63,581 nucleotides of DNA from Desulfobacterales bacterium. GTDB taxonomy: Bacteria > Desulfobacterota > Desulfobulbia > Desulfobulbales > BM004. Both the position numbers and the translations under genes were made by a program. The DNA lies in the NCBI GenBank assembly GCA_021647905.1, contig JAKITW010000007.1, forward strand, positions 1 through 63,581. Direction: 5' to 3'. Below are positions 55,353 through 63,454 of the stretch, one piece after another (the stretch's first letter is position 1; every line of letters starts with the position of its first letter). The notes under the pieces are model-generated. The model was given only the letters and a program-made list of their open reading frames with translations. It was not told where the DNA came from and did no database searches.

Positions 55353-55748
55353 TTGAATTGGTAACCGTTCACCAGGGGCTACAGATTTACTGGTCCCAGT
55401 TAAGGTTAAAGCCCCGCCTTCAGGCGGGAAGATTTATCCTTTCCAATGGAATCCGGTTGGAAGGGAAGAGTTTTTTTACTTCGTGCTCGTGAACGTGCTC
55501 GTGAACGTAAACGTGATCCGAGACAAGAAAAAAATAAATATGTTGCGAGCAAGCAGGATGGATTATCAAGGAGAGTCGCTCGATAAATGGACTTGTCGTT
55601 TGCCAAGGGCACTTATGTTCGTGTACGAGTACGTTCACGTTCACGAGCACGAGCACGTCAAAAACGGGTCTTGGACCCGTATCCCGACTTTCAGTCGTTA
55701 AGTTAACCCACCGTCTTCAGACGGTGGTTGTTAAGTTGAATTGGTAAC
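55353..55748. mobile_element. Palindrome-rich mobile element remnant
   Basis: A direct repeat TTGAATTGGTAAC marks both edges (55353 and 55736). Just inside the left edge is a family-2-like terminus, GTAACCGTTCACCAGGGGC, with no matching right end. The interior carries hairpins with TTCA loops (CCCGCC/GGCGGG at 55413-55428; CCACCGTC/GACGGTGG at 55708-55727), as at IS200/IS605 ends, plus ACGGGTC/GACCCGT. Two blocks of GTGCTCGTGAACGT-type repeats lie in inverted order (about 55484-55512 and 55617-55657). There is no transposase. It fills most of the gap 55319-55834. Confidence 0.6.
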
Positions 55749-55834
55749 TCCGGCAACATACACGCTTATGCGTTGATGTTTGCAGCTGGTCTGTTGGAAA
55801 AAAGCGATCCGGTAATGCGACAGGGGAGGAAAAG

Positions 55835-57781
55835 ATGTCGGCAAAGAGCAAGCAGGCCAGGGGCGGGCCTTTGAAAAAGAGTAAACAGACAACCGGCCGG
55901 CAATGGTCCCGGACCCGGATCATCGACGATGTGTTCAGCGATGCGGTGGCCATGGTCAAGCCGCGTTTTGAGGTCGATTACAATGCCTACCTGGAGCGGC
56001 TCTGGCAGGCAAGTCCCGAGATTCACGAGCTGCTCCGCCGGGCCAAAGACCTGGAAACGGCCCGGCAGGCCCTTTTCACCTTTCTCGAACAGGCGGAGCG
56101 GCGGGTATTCGACCTTGACAATGATCTCCATATCCTGGAAAAGGCCACGGTGCGGGAGAGCATCCGGGTCTTTAAGAGCATCATCGGGCCGATCAACGAG
56201 CAGCGTTGCCAGACCTCGGCCCTGGACGCCCTGTGGAAGCTGGCCGGTGATCGGCGTGATGCCCTGAAAAGCGAGGTGTCCGCCGGATTTCTGCTCGAGT
56301 TCATCAATCTTTTCCGGGGGGTGACCGGCCGGGCCAACATCTATCTCGATACCCGGGCGACCAGGAAAGGGGTGCCTGAGTTTCTGCGGCGCCATGGCCG
56401 CGAGGCTGCGGAACCGCGGATGGAACTCCTGGACGGGATCGGTGGCACCGTGTTGAAATATTTCAAGAAATATCCGTCCGGCCTGGAACCGGATGTGCGG
56501 GAGTGGCGGCGGGTGAACCGGGAACGGATCCTGAAATATTTCAAGGGCACGGAAGAGGACTGGAACAACTATCTCTGGCAGATAAAACATGTCATCCGTG
56601 ACGCCCGGCCCCTCCTGGACCTGATCGAGTTGACCGGGGAGCAGCAGGAGGCGGTGGAAAAGGCGGTGGCCAACCGGATACCCTTTGGCATCACCCCCTA
56701 TTACCTGAGCCTGATGGACCAGCACCTGGGCATCGGCTATGATCATGCGGTCCGCGCCCAGGTGATCCCGCCGCCCGACTATGTCAAGATGATGGCCGAG
56801 CACCGGGCCGACCGGGACATCATCTTTGACTTCATGGGCGAGCACGATACCTCGCCGGTTGATCTGGTCACCCGGCGTTATCCCCTGGTCGCCATCCTCA
56901 AGCCCTATAATACCTGCGCCCAGATCTGCGTCTACTGCCAGCGCAACTGGGAGATCGACCAGGTACTCGACCCCCATGCCATGGCCGGCAGGAAGAAGCT
57001 GGAACAGGCCCTGGACTGGTTTGACCGGCACAAGAGCGTGGGCGACGTGCTGATCACCGGCGGCGATCCCTGTATCATCTCCGATAAGACCATGCACAAG
57101 ATTCTCTCCGCCCTGGCGGCCATGGACCATGTCTACCGGATCCGGATCGGCACCAGGACCCCGGTGGTCCTGCCCATGCGCTGGACCGATGAACTGGTGG
57201 CCGTACTGGCCGGGTTCCATGAGCCGGGCCAACGGGAGATCGCCCTGGTCACCCATTTCGAACACCCCTACGAGATCACCCCCGAGGCCATGGGCGCGGT
57301 CCAACGGATCCGCCGGGCCGGGATCTCGGTTTACAACCAGCAGGTGTTTACCATGGAGAACTCCCGCCGTTTCGAGTCAGCCAAGTTCAGGCGGGATTTG
57401 CGCTCAATCGGGGTGGACCCCTATTACACCTTTAATATGAAGGGCAAGGAAGAGACCCGGCGCTACATGGTGCCGATTGCCCGGATTCTCCAGGAACGCA
57501 AGGAGGAGGCCCGCCTGCTGCCCGGCCTGGACCGGACCGACGAGCCGGTGTTCAACGTGCCCCGGCTGGGCAAGAACCATCTGCGGGCCTGGCAGGATCA
57601 CCGGCTGGTGATGATCATGCCCGACGGCTCCCGGGTCTACGAGTTCCATCCCTGGGAAAAGAACATCACCCCGGTGCCGCCCTATAATTATATCGATATC
57701 CCGATCTACGACTATCTGGAAGAACTGGCGGCCCGGGGCGAGGATATCCGCGATTACCGGACCATCTGGTATTATTATTAG
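55835..57781 (+). CDS. KamA-family radical SAM protein with long N-terminal region
   Basis: A 648-residue protein. Residues 1-~350 are helical and unfamiliar to me. The radical SAM domain follows, with CAQICVYC (CX3CX2C, about residues 364-371), DVLITGGDP and TRTPVVLPMRWTDEL, all typical of lysine 2,3-aminomutase (KamA) relatives; HFEHPYEITPEA and YNQQVFT continue the barrel. A C-terminal KamA-like PLP motif is not obvious. True KamA is ~420 residues, so this long form is a distinct subfamily and its substrate is unknown. GGGGAGG precedes the ATG. Confidence 0.85.
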   Translation: MSAKSKQARGGPLKKSKQTTGRQWSRTRIIDDVFSDAVAMVKPRFEVDYNAYLERLWQASPEIHELLRRAKDLETARQALFTFLEQAERRVFDLDNDLHILEKATVRESIRVFKSIIGPINEQRCQTSALDALWKLAGDRRDALKSEVSAGFLLEFINLFRGVTGRANIYLDTRATRKGVPEFLRRHGREAAEPRMELLDGIGGTVLKYFKKYPSGLEPDVREWRRVNRERILKYFKGTEEDWNNYLWQIKHVIRDARPLLDLIELTGEQQEAVEKAVANRIPFGITPYYLSLMDQHLGIGYDHAVRAQVIPPPDYVKMMAEHRADRDIIFDFMGEHDTSPVDLVTRRYPLVAILKPYNTCAQICVYCQRNWEIDQVLDPHAMAGRKKLEQALDWFDRHKSVGDVLITGGDPCIISDKTMHKILSALAAMDHVYRIRIGTRTPVVLPMRWTDELVAVLAGFHEPGQREIALVTHFEHPYEITPEAMGAVQRIRRAGISVYNQQVFTMENSRRFESAKFRRDLRSIGVDPYYTFNMKGKEETRRYMVPIARILQERKEEARLLPGLDRTDEPVFNVPRLGKNHLRAWQDHRLVMIMPDGSRVYEFHPWEKNITPVPPYNYIDIPIYDYLEELAARGEDIRDYRTIWYYY

Positions 57782-58032
57782 CCCCTGCCCCCACCTCTCC
57801 GAGACCCACCCGCCCTTTTCGGGATGTTTTTTCGTAGCCCGGCACCCCGCTTCTTACCGTTCATACTGTTAACTCCTTTCCGCTGTTCATCTCAGTAGCT
57901 GCCGACACACAACTGGTCCTGCTGGTCGTGCACCCAGTGCATTATTTTTTTTTGTGGGCATCCTGCCGCAAACTCTCTCTATCTCCTTTGCCCATGTAGT
58001 TTTCTCGGGATTTTATTCTTTTCTTTTTTTGG

Positions 58033-58068
58033 TTGACAAAGTTTCTTAAGGGAAATATAGTTCACTTT
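58033..58068 (+). promoter_or_regulatory. Sigma-70 promoter with near-palindromic operator, leaderless marR
   Basis: TTGACA (58033-58038), a 17-bp spacer and TATAGT (58056-58061) form a near-consensus promoter. The ATG at 58069 lies only seven bases after the -10 box, so the mRNA should be leaderless or nearly so. TTTCTTAAGGGAAA, an imperfect palindrome, spans the spacer and is a plausible autoregulatory MarR site. The gap 57782-58032 holds no gene. Confidence 0.7.
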
Positions 58069-58572
58069 ATGAACGACACCGAGGGGAATAACGATCCGCA
58101 ATTGATCGAATATCAGACCAATAAACTCCAGGAACTTATTCATGATATGAATAATTGTTGCCAGGAGCGGATCTATCTGGAGGCAAAGCTTTTCGGTCTG
58201 CCCCCGTCCGAACTCAAATGTCTGACCCTGTTTGACGGACACCGGTATCTGGCCGGGGTGGAGATCGCCGCCAAAATGGAGGTGGCCAAGAGCCGGGCCA
58301 CGGTGATCATCGACAGCCTGGCGCGCAAGGGGTTGGTCCAGAGATCGCCGGATCCCAATGACGCCCGGGTCAAGTTGGTCAGCCTTACCCCGGAGGGACA
58401 GCGCAAGGTTCGCCAGATCGAGGATTTTGTTTTTCATCTGCACCGCCAGCTCCTGGGGCGGATCGAGTCGGCCCAGCGGCCGGCGGTGATTTCAGCGCTG
58501 GAACTGGTACGGTCGGCAATGGAATCGGTCAAGGCCAGGATGTGGGAAGGGGCCGCGGAAGTTGATTCATAA
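58069..58572 (+). CDS. MarR-family transcriptional regulator
   Basis: A 167-residue winged-helix regulator. AGVEIAAKMEVAKSRATVIIDSLARKGLVQRSPDPNDARVKLVSLTPEGQ is the MarR helix-turn-helix and wing, with the DxR wing signature. A cysteine pair (NNCCQ, residues 34-35) near the N-terminus could be redox- or sulfane-sulfur-sensitive (inferred). It heads the tusA-fadL-dsrE-DUF302 group and may control it. The start follows the promoter by seven bases, without a Shine-Dalgarno site. Confidence 0.9.
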   Translation: MNDTEGNNDPQLIEYQTNKLQELIHDMNNCCQERIYLEAKLFGLPPSELKCLTLFDGHRYLAGVEIAAKMEVAKSRATVIIDSLARKGLVQRSPDPNDARVKLVSLTPEGQRKVRQIEDFVFHLHRQLLGRIESAQRPAVISALELVRSAMESVKARMWEGAAEVDS

Positions 58573-58627
58573 CATAAAACAAGCCTGGTAAGGCTGACAA
58601 AAGAAACCCGAATAAAGGAGTAAGGAG

Positions 58628-58864
58628 ATGAGTGAGATTACAGTTGATCAGGTCGTTGATTTGCGGGGGTTGAACTGCCCGATGCCGATGTTGAAAACCA
58701 AGAAGGCGCTCCAGGGGATCGACTCCGGCAAGGTCCTGAAGGTTGAAATAACCGATGCCGGTTCCAAATCCGATATGCCCGCCCTGTTGAAACGTTCCGG
58801 CGATGAATTGCTGGAAACCAGCGAGAACGGCGACGTCTATACCTTTATCATCAAGAAGAAGTAA
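58628..58864 (+). CDS. tusA: TusA-family sulfur carrier protein
   Basis: A 78-residue TusA/SirA protein. VDLRGLNCPMPMLKTKKAL contains the CPxP motif with the persulfide-carrying cysteine (residue 18). TusA proteins pass sulfane sulfur to partners such as DsrE-type proteins in tRNA thiolation or dissimilatory sulfur metabolism. AAGGAG precedes the ATG. It is followed by a FadL-type porin gene, a notable pairing. Confidence 0.93.
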   Translation: MSEITVDQVVDLRGLNCPMPMLKTKKALQGIDSGKVLKVEITDAGSKSDMPALLKRSGDELLETSENGDVYTFIIKKK

Positions 58865-58977
58865 GAACAAGGGCCTGGCCGCGGCAAAGGCCGGACCGGG
58901 CCGTATTGGGGAAGGTGAGGGGTTGTACGGCGCCACCTTTCGGCACCTGTTATTTCCAAAGAAAAGGAGAGTTCTGA

Positions 58978-60465
58978 ATGAAGAAGAAAAGCTATCGGAA
59001 GATGTTGGGCCTGACCGGCGCACTGGTCATGACCGCGGCACTCGGCCTGACCGCCGGTGATGCCGGTGCGACCAACGGCATGAACCTGGAAGGGTACGGC
59101 CCCATCGCCCTGGGAATGGGCGGCGCGTCCTTTGCCTATGACAACGGCACGGCGGCGATGATGAACAACCCGGCCACCCTGGGCCTGAGCGACCAGGGGA
59201 ACCGGGTTGACCTGGCCTTTGGTTTCCTGGCCCCCAATGTTGACACCAAACAGACCGGTCAGGCCGATGCCCATTCGGCGGCCGACCTTTTTCTGATGCC
59301 GGCGGTCGGCTGGACAAACAAGAACGGCGGCCTCACCTATGGCTTCGGGGTATTCGGCCAGGGCGGGATGGGCGCCGAGTTTTCCGCCACCTCCTTCCTG
59401 GCCAAGGGCTCCGGCGATGTGGTCCGCTCCGAGGTCGGGGTCGGCCGGGCAATGATCCCGCTAACCTATGATGTCAATGATAAGCTGACCATCGGCGGCA
59501 GCTTTGATTTTGTCTGGGCCGGGATGGACGTCAAAATGGCGATGACCGGCATGGAGTTCGGCGACATGGTGGCGGCGCTGGGCGGCACCCAGTCCCAGGG
59601 CACGGCCACCGGCACCATGGTTAACGGCCTGGTGGCCAGTATCGGCACCTTGTTGGATCCGACCGGTCCGGTCAACTGGGCCCGCTTTGATTTCTCCAAC
59701 AGCAGCGACTTTACCGGCGAGGCCAAGGGCTACGGCGTGGCCGGCAAGATCGGTATGGTCTATAAGGTGAGTCCCACGGTCACCCTGGGCGCCACCTACC
59801 ACAGCAAGACCAGTCTCAGTGACCTGAAGACCGATGACGCCACGGTGACCATGAGCGCCAATGTCGATACCGGGATAGCTGGGGGCGGGGCTCCCAGCGG
59901 CACCTACGCGACGATGCTCATCCCGGTCACCGGCGAGATCGCGGTCAGGAACTTCCAGTGGCCGGAGACCTATGGAGTCGGGGTTGCCTTTCAGGCCACC
60001 AAGGACCTGCTGCTGGCGGTTGATGTGAAGCGGATCATGTGGTCCGACGTGATGGAGGATTTCACCATGGCCTTTACCGCGGACCCGGCAGCGCAGCAGA
60101 GCGGCCTGGCCGCGGGGTTCGGTGGATCGCAGATGACCGCCACCCTGTTTCAGCAATGGGATGACCAGACCGTGATTGCCCTGGGCGCCGCCTACCGGGT
60201 CAACAAGGAACTGATCGTGCGCGCCGGTTATAATCACGCCACCAACCCGGTACCCGACACCTATCTGAACTACCTGTTCCCGGCCATTGAAGAGAGTCAT
60301 GTGACCGCGGGCCTCGGCTACCGCCTCAGCGAGAACTCCGGCATTGATCTTGCCGTGTCCAGGGCCTTGAAAGTCGAGGCGGCCAACCCCAACCCCTTTG
60401 GTGCCCCGGTTGTTTCGGAGCATGAGCAGTGGAGCGGACAGATAATGTATACCCTCCGCTTCTAA
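58978..60465 (+). CDS. OmpP1/FadL-family outer membrane transporter
   Basis: A 495-residue beta-barrel protein. The signal peptide (residues 1-~31) ends at AGDAGA/TNG, and the mature N-terminus (TNGMNLEGYGPIALGMGGASFAYDNGTAAMMNNPA) is the FadL-type hatch with the NPA motif. The C-terminus ends in aromatic MYTLRF, the usual barrel-assembly signal. FadL porins import hydrophobic compounds (fatty acids, aromatics). Between tusA and dsrE, a role in uptake of hydrophobic sulfur species is conceivable but unproven. AAAGGAGA precedes the ATG. Confidence 0.9.
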   Translation: MKKKSYRKMLGLTGALVMTAALGLTAGDAGATNGMNLEGYGPIALGMGGASFAYDNGTAAMMNNPATLGLSDQGNRVDLAFGFLAPNVDTKQTGQADAHSAADLFLMPAVGWTNKNGGLTYGFGVFGQGGMGAEFSATSFLAKGSGDVVRSEVGVGRAMIPLTYDVNDKLTIGGSFDFVWAGMDVKMAMTGMEFGDMVAALGGTQSQGTATGTMVNGLVASIGTLLDPTGPVNWARFDFSNSSDFTGEAKGYGVAGKIGMVYKVSPTVTLGATYHSKTSLSDLKTDDATVTMSANVDTGIAGGGAPSGTYATMLIPVTGEIAVRNFQWPETYGVGVAFQATKDLLLAVDVKRIMWSDVMEDFTMAFTADPAAQQSGLAAGFGGSQMTATLFQQWDDQTVIALGAAYRVNKELIVRAGYNHATNPVPDTYLNYLFPAIEESHVTAGLGYRLSENSGIDLAVSRALKVEAANPNPFGAPVVSEHEQWSGQIMYTLRF

Positions 60466-60684
60466 CCAGTGCCCGTCCAGAAATGGCCCTTTCGTCCAAT
60501 CTCGGCGTCATGCTCAAAAAATAATGCTCGGAATATCACATATATGCCTGCGCTTATTTTTTTCGCGCTCCTTGATCTTGAACGAAATTCCTCATTTCTG
60601 GATAGACACTACCAGCGGATATCCGGATTGCGGGAATCCGGTGCCGGGTTCCCGCAATCACGGCTTTATTTGACCGACAAAATT

Positions 60685-60785
60685 GATAAACTCGTAACAA
60701 CCCGAAAGGCTTCAAATGCCACCCAATAAAATCAACAAGTTACAAGACGAATCACGTCCGTCGAGCAGGTTGTTGCGAGACCGAC
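60685..60785 (+). mobile_element. Family-3 MITE between fadL and dsrE
   Basis: A 101-bp element with a 6-bp duplication AAAATT (60679-60684 and 60786-60791). It differs from the copy at 62675-62775 at only three positions. Just upstream is GACCGACAAAATT, which looks like the right end of another copy plus its duplication. A 10-bp inverted repeat (ATTGCGGGAA/TTCCCGCAAT) lies at about 60627-60658 in the same gene-free gap. Confidence 0.92.
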
Positions 60786-60830
60786 AAAATTGAAACAGAG
60801 AGTCGGGCGGCAAGCCCAGGGAGTTATATC

Positions 60831-61409
60831 ATGGAACAGGAAATTACAACCCAGACCGCCGCGCAACCCGCGGCCATCGATGCGGTGGCCGGGCAGGTCA
60901 AGGAACTGCAGGACAGGATCGCCGCCCTGGAGAGCAAGGAAGACCACCTGACCCTGGTCCTTTTCAGCGGTGATTTCGACAAGGCCATGGCCGCCTTTAT
61001 CATTGCCAACGGGGCCATTGCCATGGGCCGGGAAGTAACCATCTTTGTTACCTTCTGGGGCCTTGACGTGATCAAGAAATCCAATTTCAACACCGCCGGC
61101 CGCGGTTTTTTCGAGAAAATGGTCCTGATGATGCGGCCCAAGGGGGCCGGCAAACTCGGCACCTCGCAGATGAACTTCGGCGGTATCGGCCCCAGGCTGT
61201 TCAAGTTCATGATGAAGCAGCATAACATCGAGCAGCTTGAGTCGCTGGTCGACATGGCCCGGGAGTACGGGGTCAAGATAGTGGCCTGCAAGATGAGCGT
61301 CGACCTGATGGGCATCAAGCAAAGCGACCTGCTGGACGGCGTTGAGTTCGGCGGCGTGGCGGCCATGCTCGGCGATGCCTACGACGGTCAGGTAACCCTG
61401 TTCATCTGA
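60831..61409 (+). CDS. DsrE-family sulfur-relay protein
   Basis: A 192-residue DsrE/DsrF-like protein (DsrE2 type). An N-terminal coiled segment (residues 1-~38) is followed by LTLVLFSGDFDKAMAAFIIANGAIAMGREVTIFVTFWG, the family fold. VKIVACKMSVDLMGIKQSDL holds the likely persulfide cysteine. Members accept sulfur from TusA. GGGAG precedes the ATG. The gene is bordered by family-3 elements together with the following gene. Confidence 0.9.
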   Translation: MEQEITTQTAAQPAAIDAVAGQVKELQDRIAALESKEDHLTLVLFSGDFDKAMAAFIIANGAIAMGREVTIFVTFWGLDVIKKSNFNTAGRGFFEKMVLMMRPKGAGKLGTSQMNFGGIGPRLFKFMMKQHNIEQLESLVDMAREYGVKIVACKMSVDLMGIKQSDLLDGVEFGGVAAMLGDAYDGQVTLFI

Positions 61410-61628
61410 TATTTGCAACACCCTCCCTGCATTGTTCTCCGCTCCCCCGGCGGGAACAATGTTTTTTCCCTCCCCGAGGGGAGGCCCTCGGGTCTCCCCT
61501 CATCTTTTTTCTGCCGGCGGCCGGCGGCCGGGGTTTCAACCGCCCCGTTGCAATCCGCTTCCGCCTGCCGTGGTTTCAGCCCCGGTGCGTGGTTTCAGGA
61601 AAACACAGTCTATAAGGAGTCGTTTGCC

Positions 61629-62552
61629 ATGAAAAAAAGTTCCCGTATCTCTTTTATCCTCATCTCCCTGTTGTATCTTGCATTGGTCTGCGTGCCCATG
61701 GCCCGGGCCGAACTTCTCAAACCGTTTGTCCTCGGCCGGACCTTGACCGGTGATTCGGCCGCAGTGACAGACCAGGTCAAAACCGCCCTGCAGGGCCAGG
61801 GCTTCACCGTGGTCGGCAGCTATGTTCCGTTTGCCGGGGCCACGGTGATCTGCGCCAGCCATCCGGCCTTGATTGCCGCGGCAGCAAAAAAAGTTGCGGA
61901 CAACGGCGGATTCGGCCTGGCCCAGCGGGTGGCGGTCACCGAGGTTGACGGGGTCCTGCAGGTATCGTATGTGAATCCCGCTTACATGGGCGCAGCCTAC
62001 GGGCTCGGCCCGCTGGCCGAGGTGAGTACGGCCCTGACCGCGGCCCTGGGCCGGGAGGAGGAGTTCGGCGCCCAGGGGGTCAAGGAGAAGAAACTGGCCC
62101 CGGGCAGGTATCATTACGCGCCCTTTATGCCCTATTTTGACGATATTTCGGTGCTCAATTCATTTGCCGATTACCAGACCGCAGTGGCCGTGGTGGAGGA
62201 AAATCTGCGTGCCGGCAAGGGCGGCACCAGCATGGTTTACCGGATCGATCTGGACGGGCAGGAGGTCACCCTGTTCGGGGTGGGGATTCCCACGGGCGAC
62301 GGCCCTGATTCAGGCGCCAAGGACACGGATAAGGAACTCCTGGATATCATTGATTACAAGACCCCGCGTTCCATTGCCTACCTGCCCTATGAGATCATGA
62401 TCAAGGGCAACCAGGCCATTGCCCTGCGCGGCAGGTACCGGATTGCGGTTTATTTTCCCGATACCTCCATGGCCGGGACCCACGGATTCACCAGGATCAT
62501 GAGTTCGCCCAAGGGGATCAAGGTTGCCCTGGAAGCAGTGGCCGGCAAGTAG
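61629..62552 (+). CDS. Secreted DUF302-like protein
   Basis: A 307-residue protein. The signal peptide (KKSSRISFILISLLYLALVCVPMARA) is followed by a DUF302-like domain: LTGDSAAVTDQVKTALQGQGFTVV, then the VICASHPALIAAAAKK and QRVAVTEVDGVLQVSYVNP strands. The second half (about 170-307) is less familiar. The start at 61629 with AAGGAGT is chosen over a long upstream frame. Position after dsrE suggests a periplasmic sulfur-handling role, but this is inferred from context. Confidence 0.8.
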   Translation: MKKSSRISFILISLLYLALVCVPMARAELLKPFVLGRTLTGDSAAVTDQVKTALQGQGFTVVGSYVPFAGATVICASHPALIAAAAKKVADNGGFGLAQRVAVTEVDGVLQVSYVNPAYMGAAYGLGPLAEVSTALTAALGREEEFGAQGVKEKKLAPGRYHYAPFMPYFDDISVLNSFADYQTAVAVVEENLRAGKGGTSMVYRIDLDGQEVTLFGVGIPTGDGPDSGAKDTDKELLDIIDYKTPRSIAYLPYEIMIKGNQAIALRGRYRIAVYFPDTSMAGTHGFTRIMSSPKGIKVALEAVAGK

Positions 62553-62674
62553 TCTCGTCAGCGATCACCGGGCAGCGCACCGGAGTCTCGCCTTGGCGCT
62601 AACAAACCGCCACCATCCCCTTCCGGCAGCCGGTGGCTGCTGAATCGACAATGTGACCAGCGACAATTAAAATT

Positions 62675-62775
62675 GATGAACTCGTAACAACCCGGAAGGC
62701 TTCAAATGCCACCCAATAAAATCAACAAGTTACAAGACGAATCACGTCCGTCGAGCGGGTTGTTGCGAGACCGAC
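62675..62775 (+). mobile_element. Family-3 MITE downstream of DUF302 gene
   Basis: A 101-bp element with a 6-bp duplication AAAATT (62669-62674 and 62776-62781), same orientation as the copy at 60685. The ends are GATGAACTCGTAACAACCCG and, inverted, GTCGGTCTCGCAACAACCCG. Confidence 0.93.
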
Positions 62776-62785
62776 AAAATTCCTC

Positions 62786-63316
62786 CCGGAAGAAAAATTG
62801 TCGCTGGTCAACCGATCCCCTGATACCTCTTGCCCTCAAGTGTCAAGATATCAAGCCTGACCCCGACGGGTCGGCCGCAGTACGAAGAGCCGTTCATCAC
62901 GGTGCACTGAGTCTGTTTTTTTGTAAAAATTCGGGCGGGCGGGGATGTATGTCCGTTTGACACGGATTTTTGGCTTTTTGGGGTCTGGTTGCGCGTAGTA
63001 TCTCGTTGGCCTTCTGGATTTATTGTTGACAGTCCGCGCGTAAAGTCATTATAGGTGGTTTATGGGGCAGGAGTCGGGGTGGACCATCATGGCCGCCCTG
63101 TTTTTGGGCGCGGGCCGAAAAGCGATTTCTTATCACCTCACCTCTTATCAACTATCACCTTTTGGCCACTGTGCGCAATCGGTACTCATGCCGATTTAAA
63201 ATATTGGAAATAGTGCGAACAGTCGGTAACGATTTTTCGGGCCATCCTTCAGCAACAAGTGCATTGTATACGGACTGAGCCGTCATGTTCGTATAGAGCA
63301 GTGTCGTCCGTTACAT
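62786..63316. other. Gene-free region with a promoter-like sequence
   Basis: No convincing protein gene is seen. TTGACA (63026), 18 bases and TATAGG (63050) could be a sigma-70 promoter pointing right. A GC-rich hairpin-like stretch lies near 63090-63120. This looks like decayed intergenic sequence. Confidence 0.4.
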
Positions 63317-63448
63317 ACAAAGGGTGGAAAAGTTTCAAGGAAGAAGAAAACGGGGTATACTTCTTTTGAAGAGCTGACGACTTGGAAAAGGTCCATGGCG
63401 GTGACTGTTTATGAGGTGTTGGGAAATTACCGTTTAAATTGTCTTTAG
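63317..63448 (+). pseudogene. Remnant of a four-helix-bundle (23S rRNA IVS-type) protein
   Basis: The frame reads TGYTSFEELTTWKRSMAVTVYEVLGNY and stops at 63446-63448. The FEELxxWKxxxxLxxxVYxxxxxY pattern is the N-terminus of the small four-helix-bundle proteins related to 23S rRNA intervening sequences (~115-130 residues). The remaining two-thirds are missing. A family-1 element begins seven bases after the stop. Confidence 0.4.
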
Positions 63449-63454
63449 GAGTAT

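Noticed and set aside
62706-62775. Open frame starting MPPNKINKLQ in family-3 elements
   Set aside because: It is ~25 codons, ends in different flanks for each copy and lacks a ribosome binding site.
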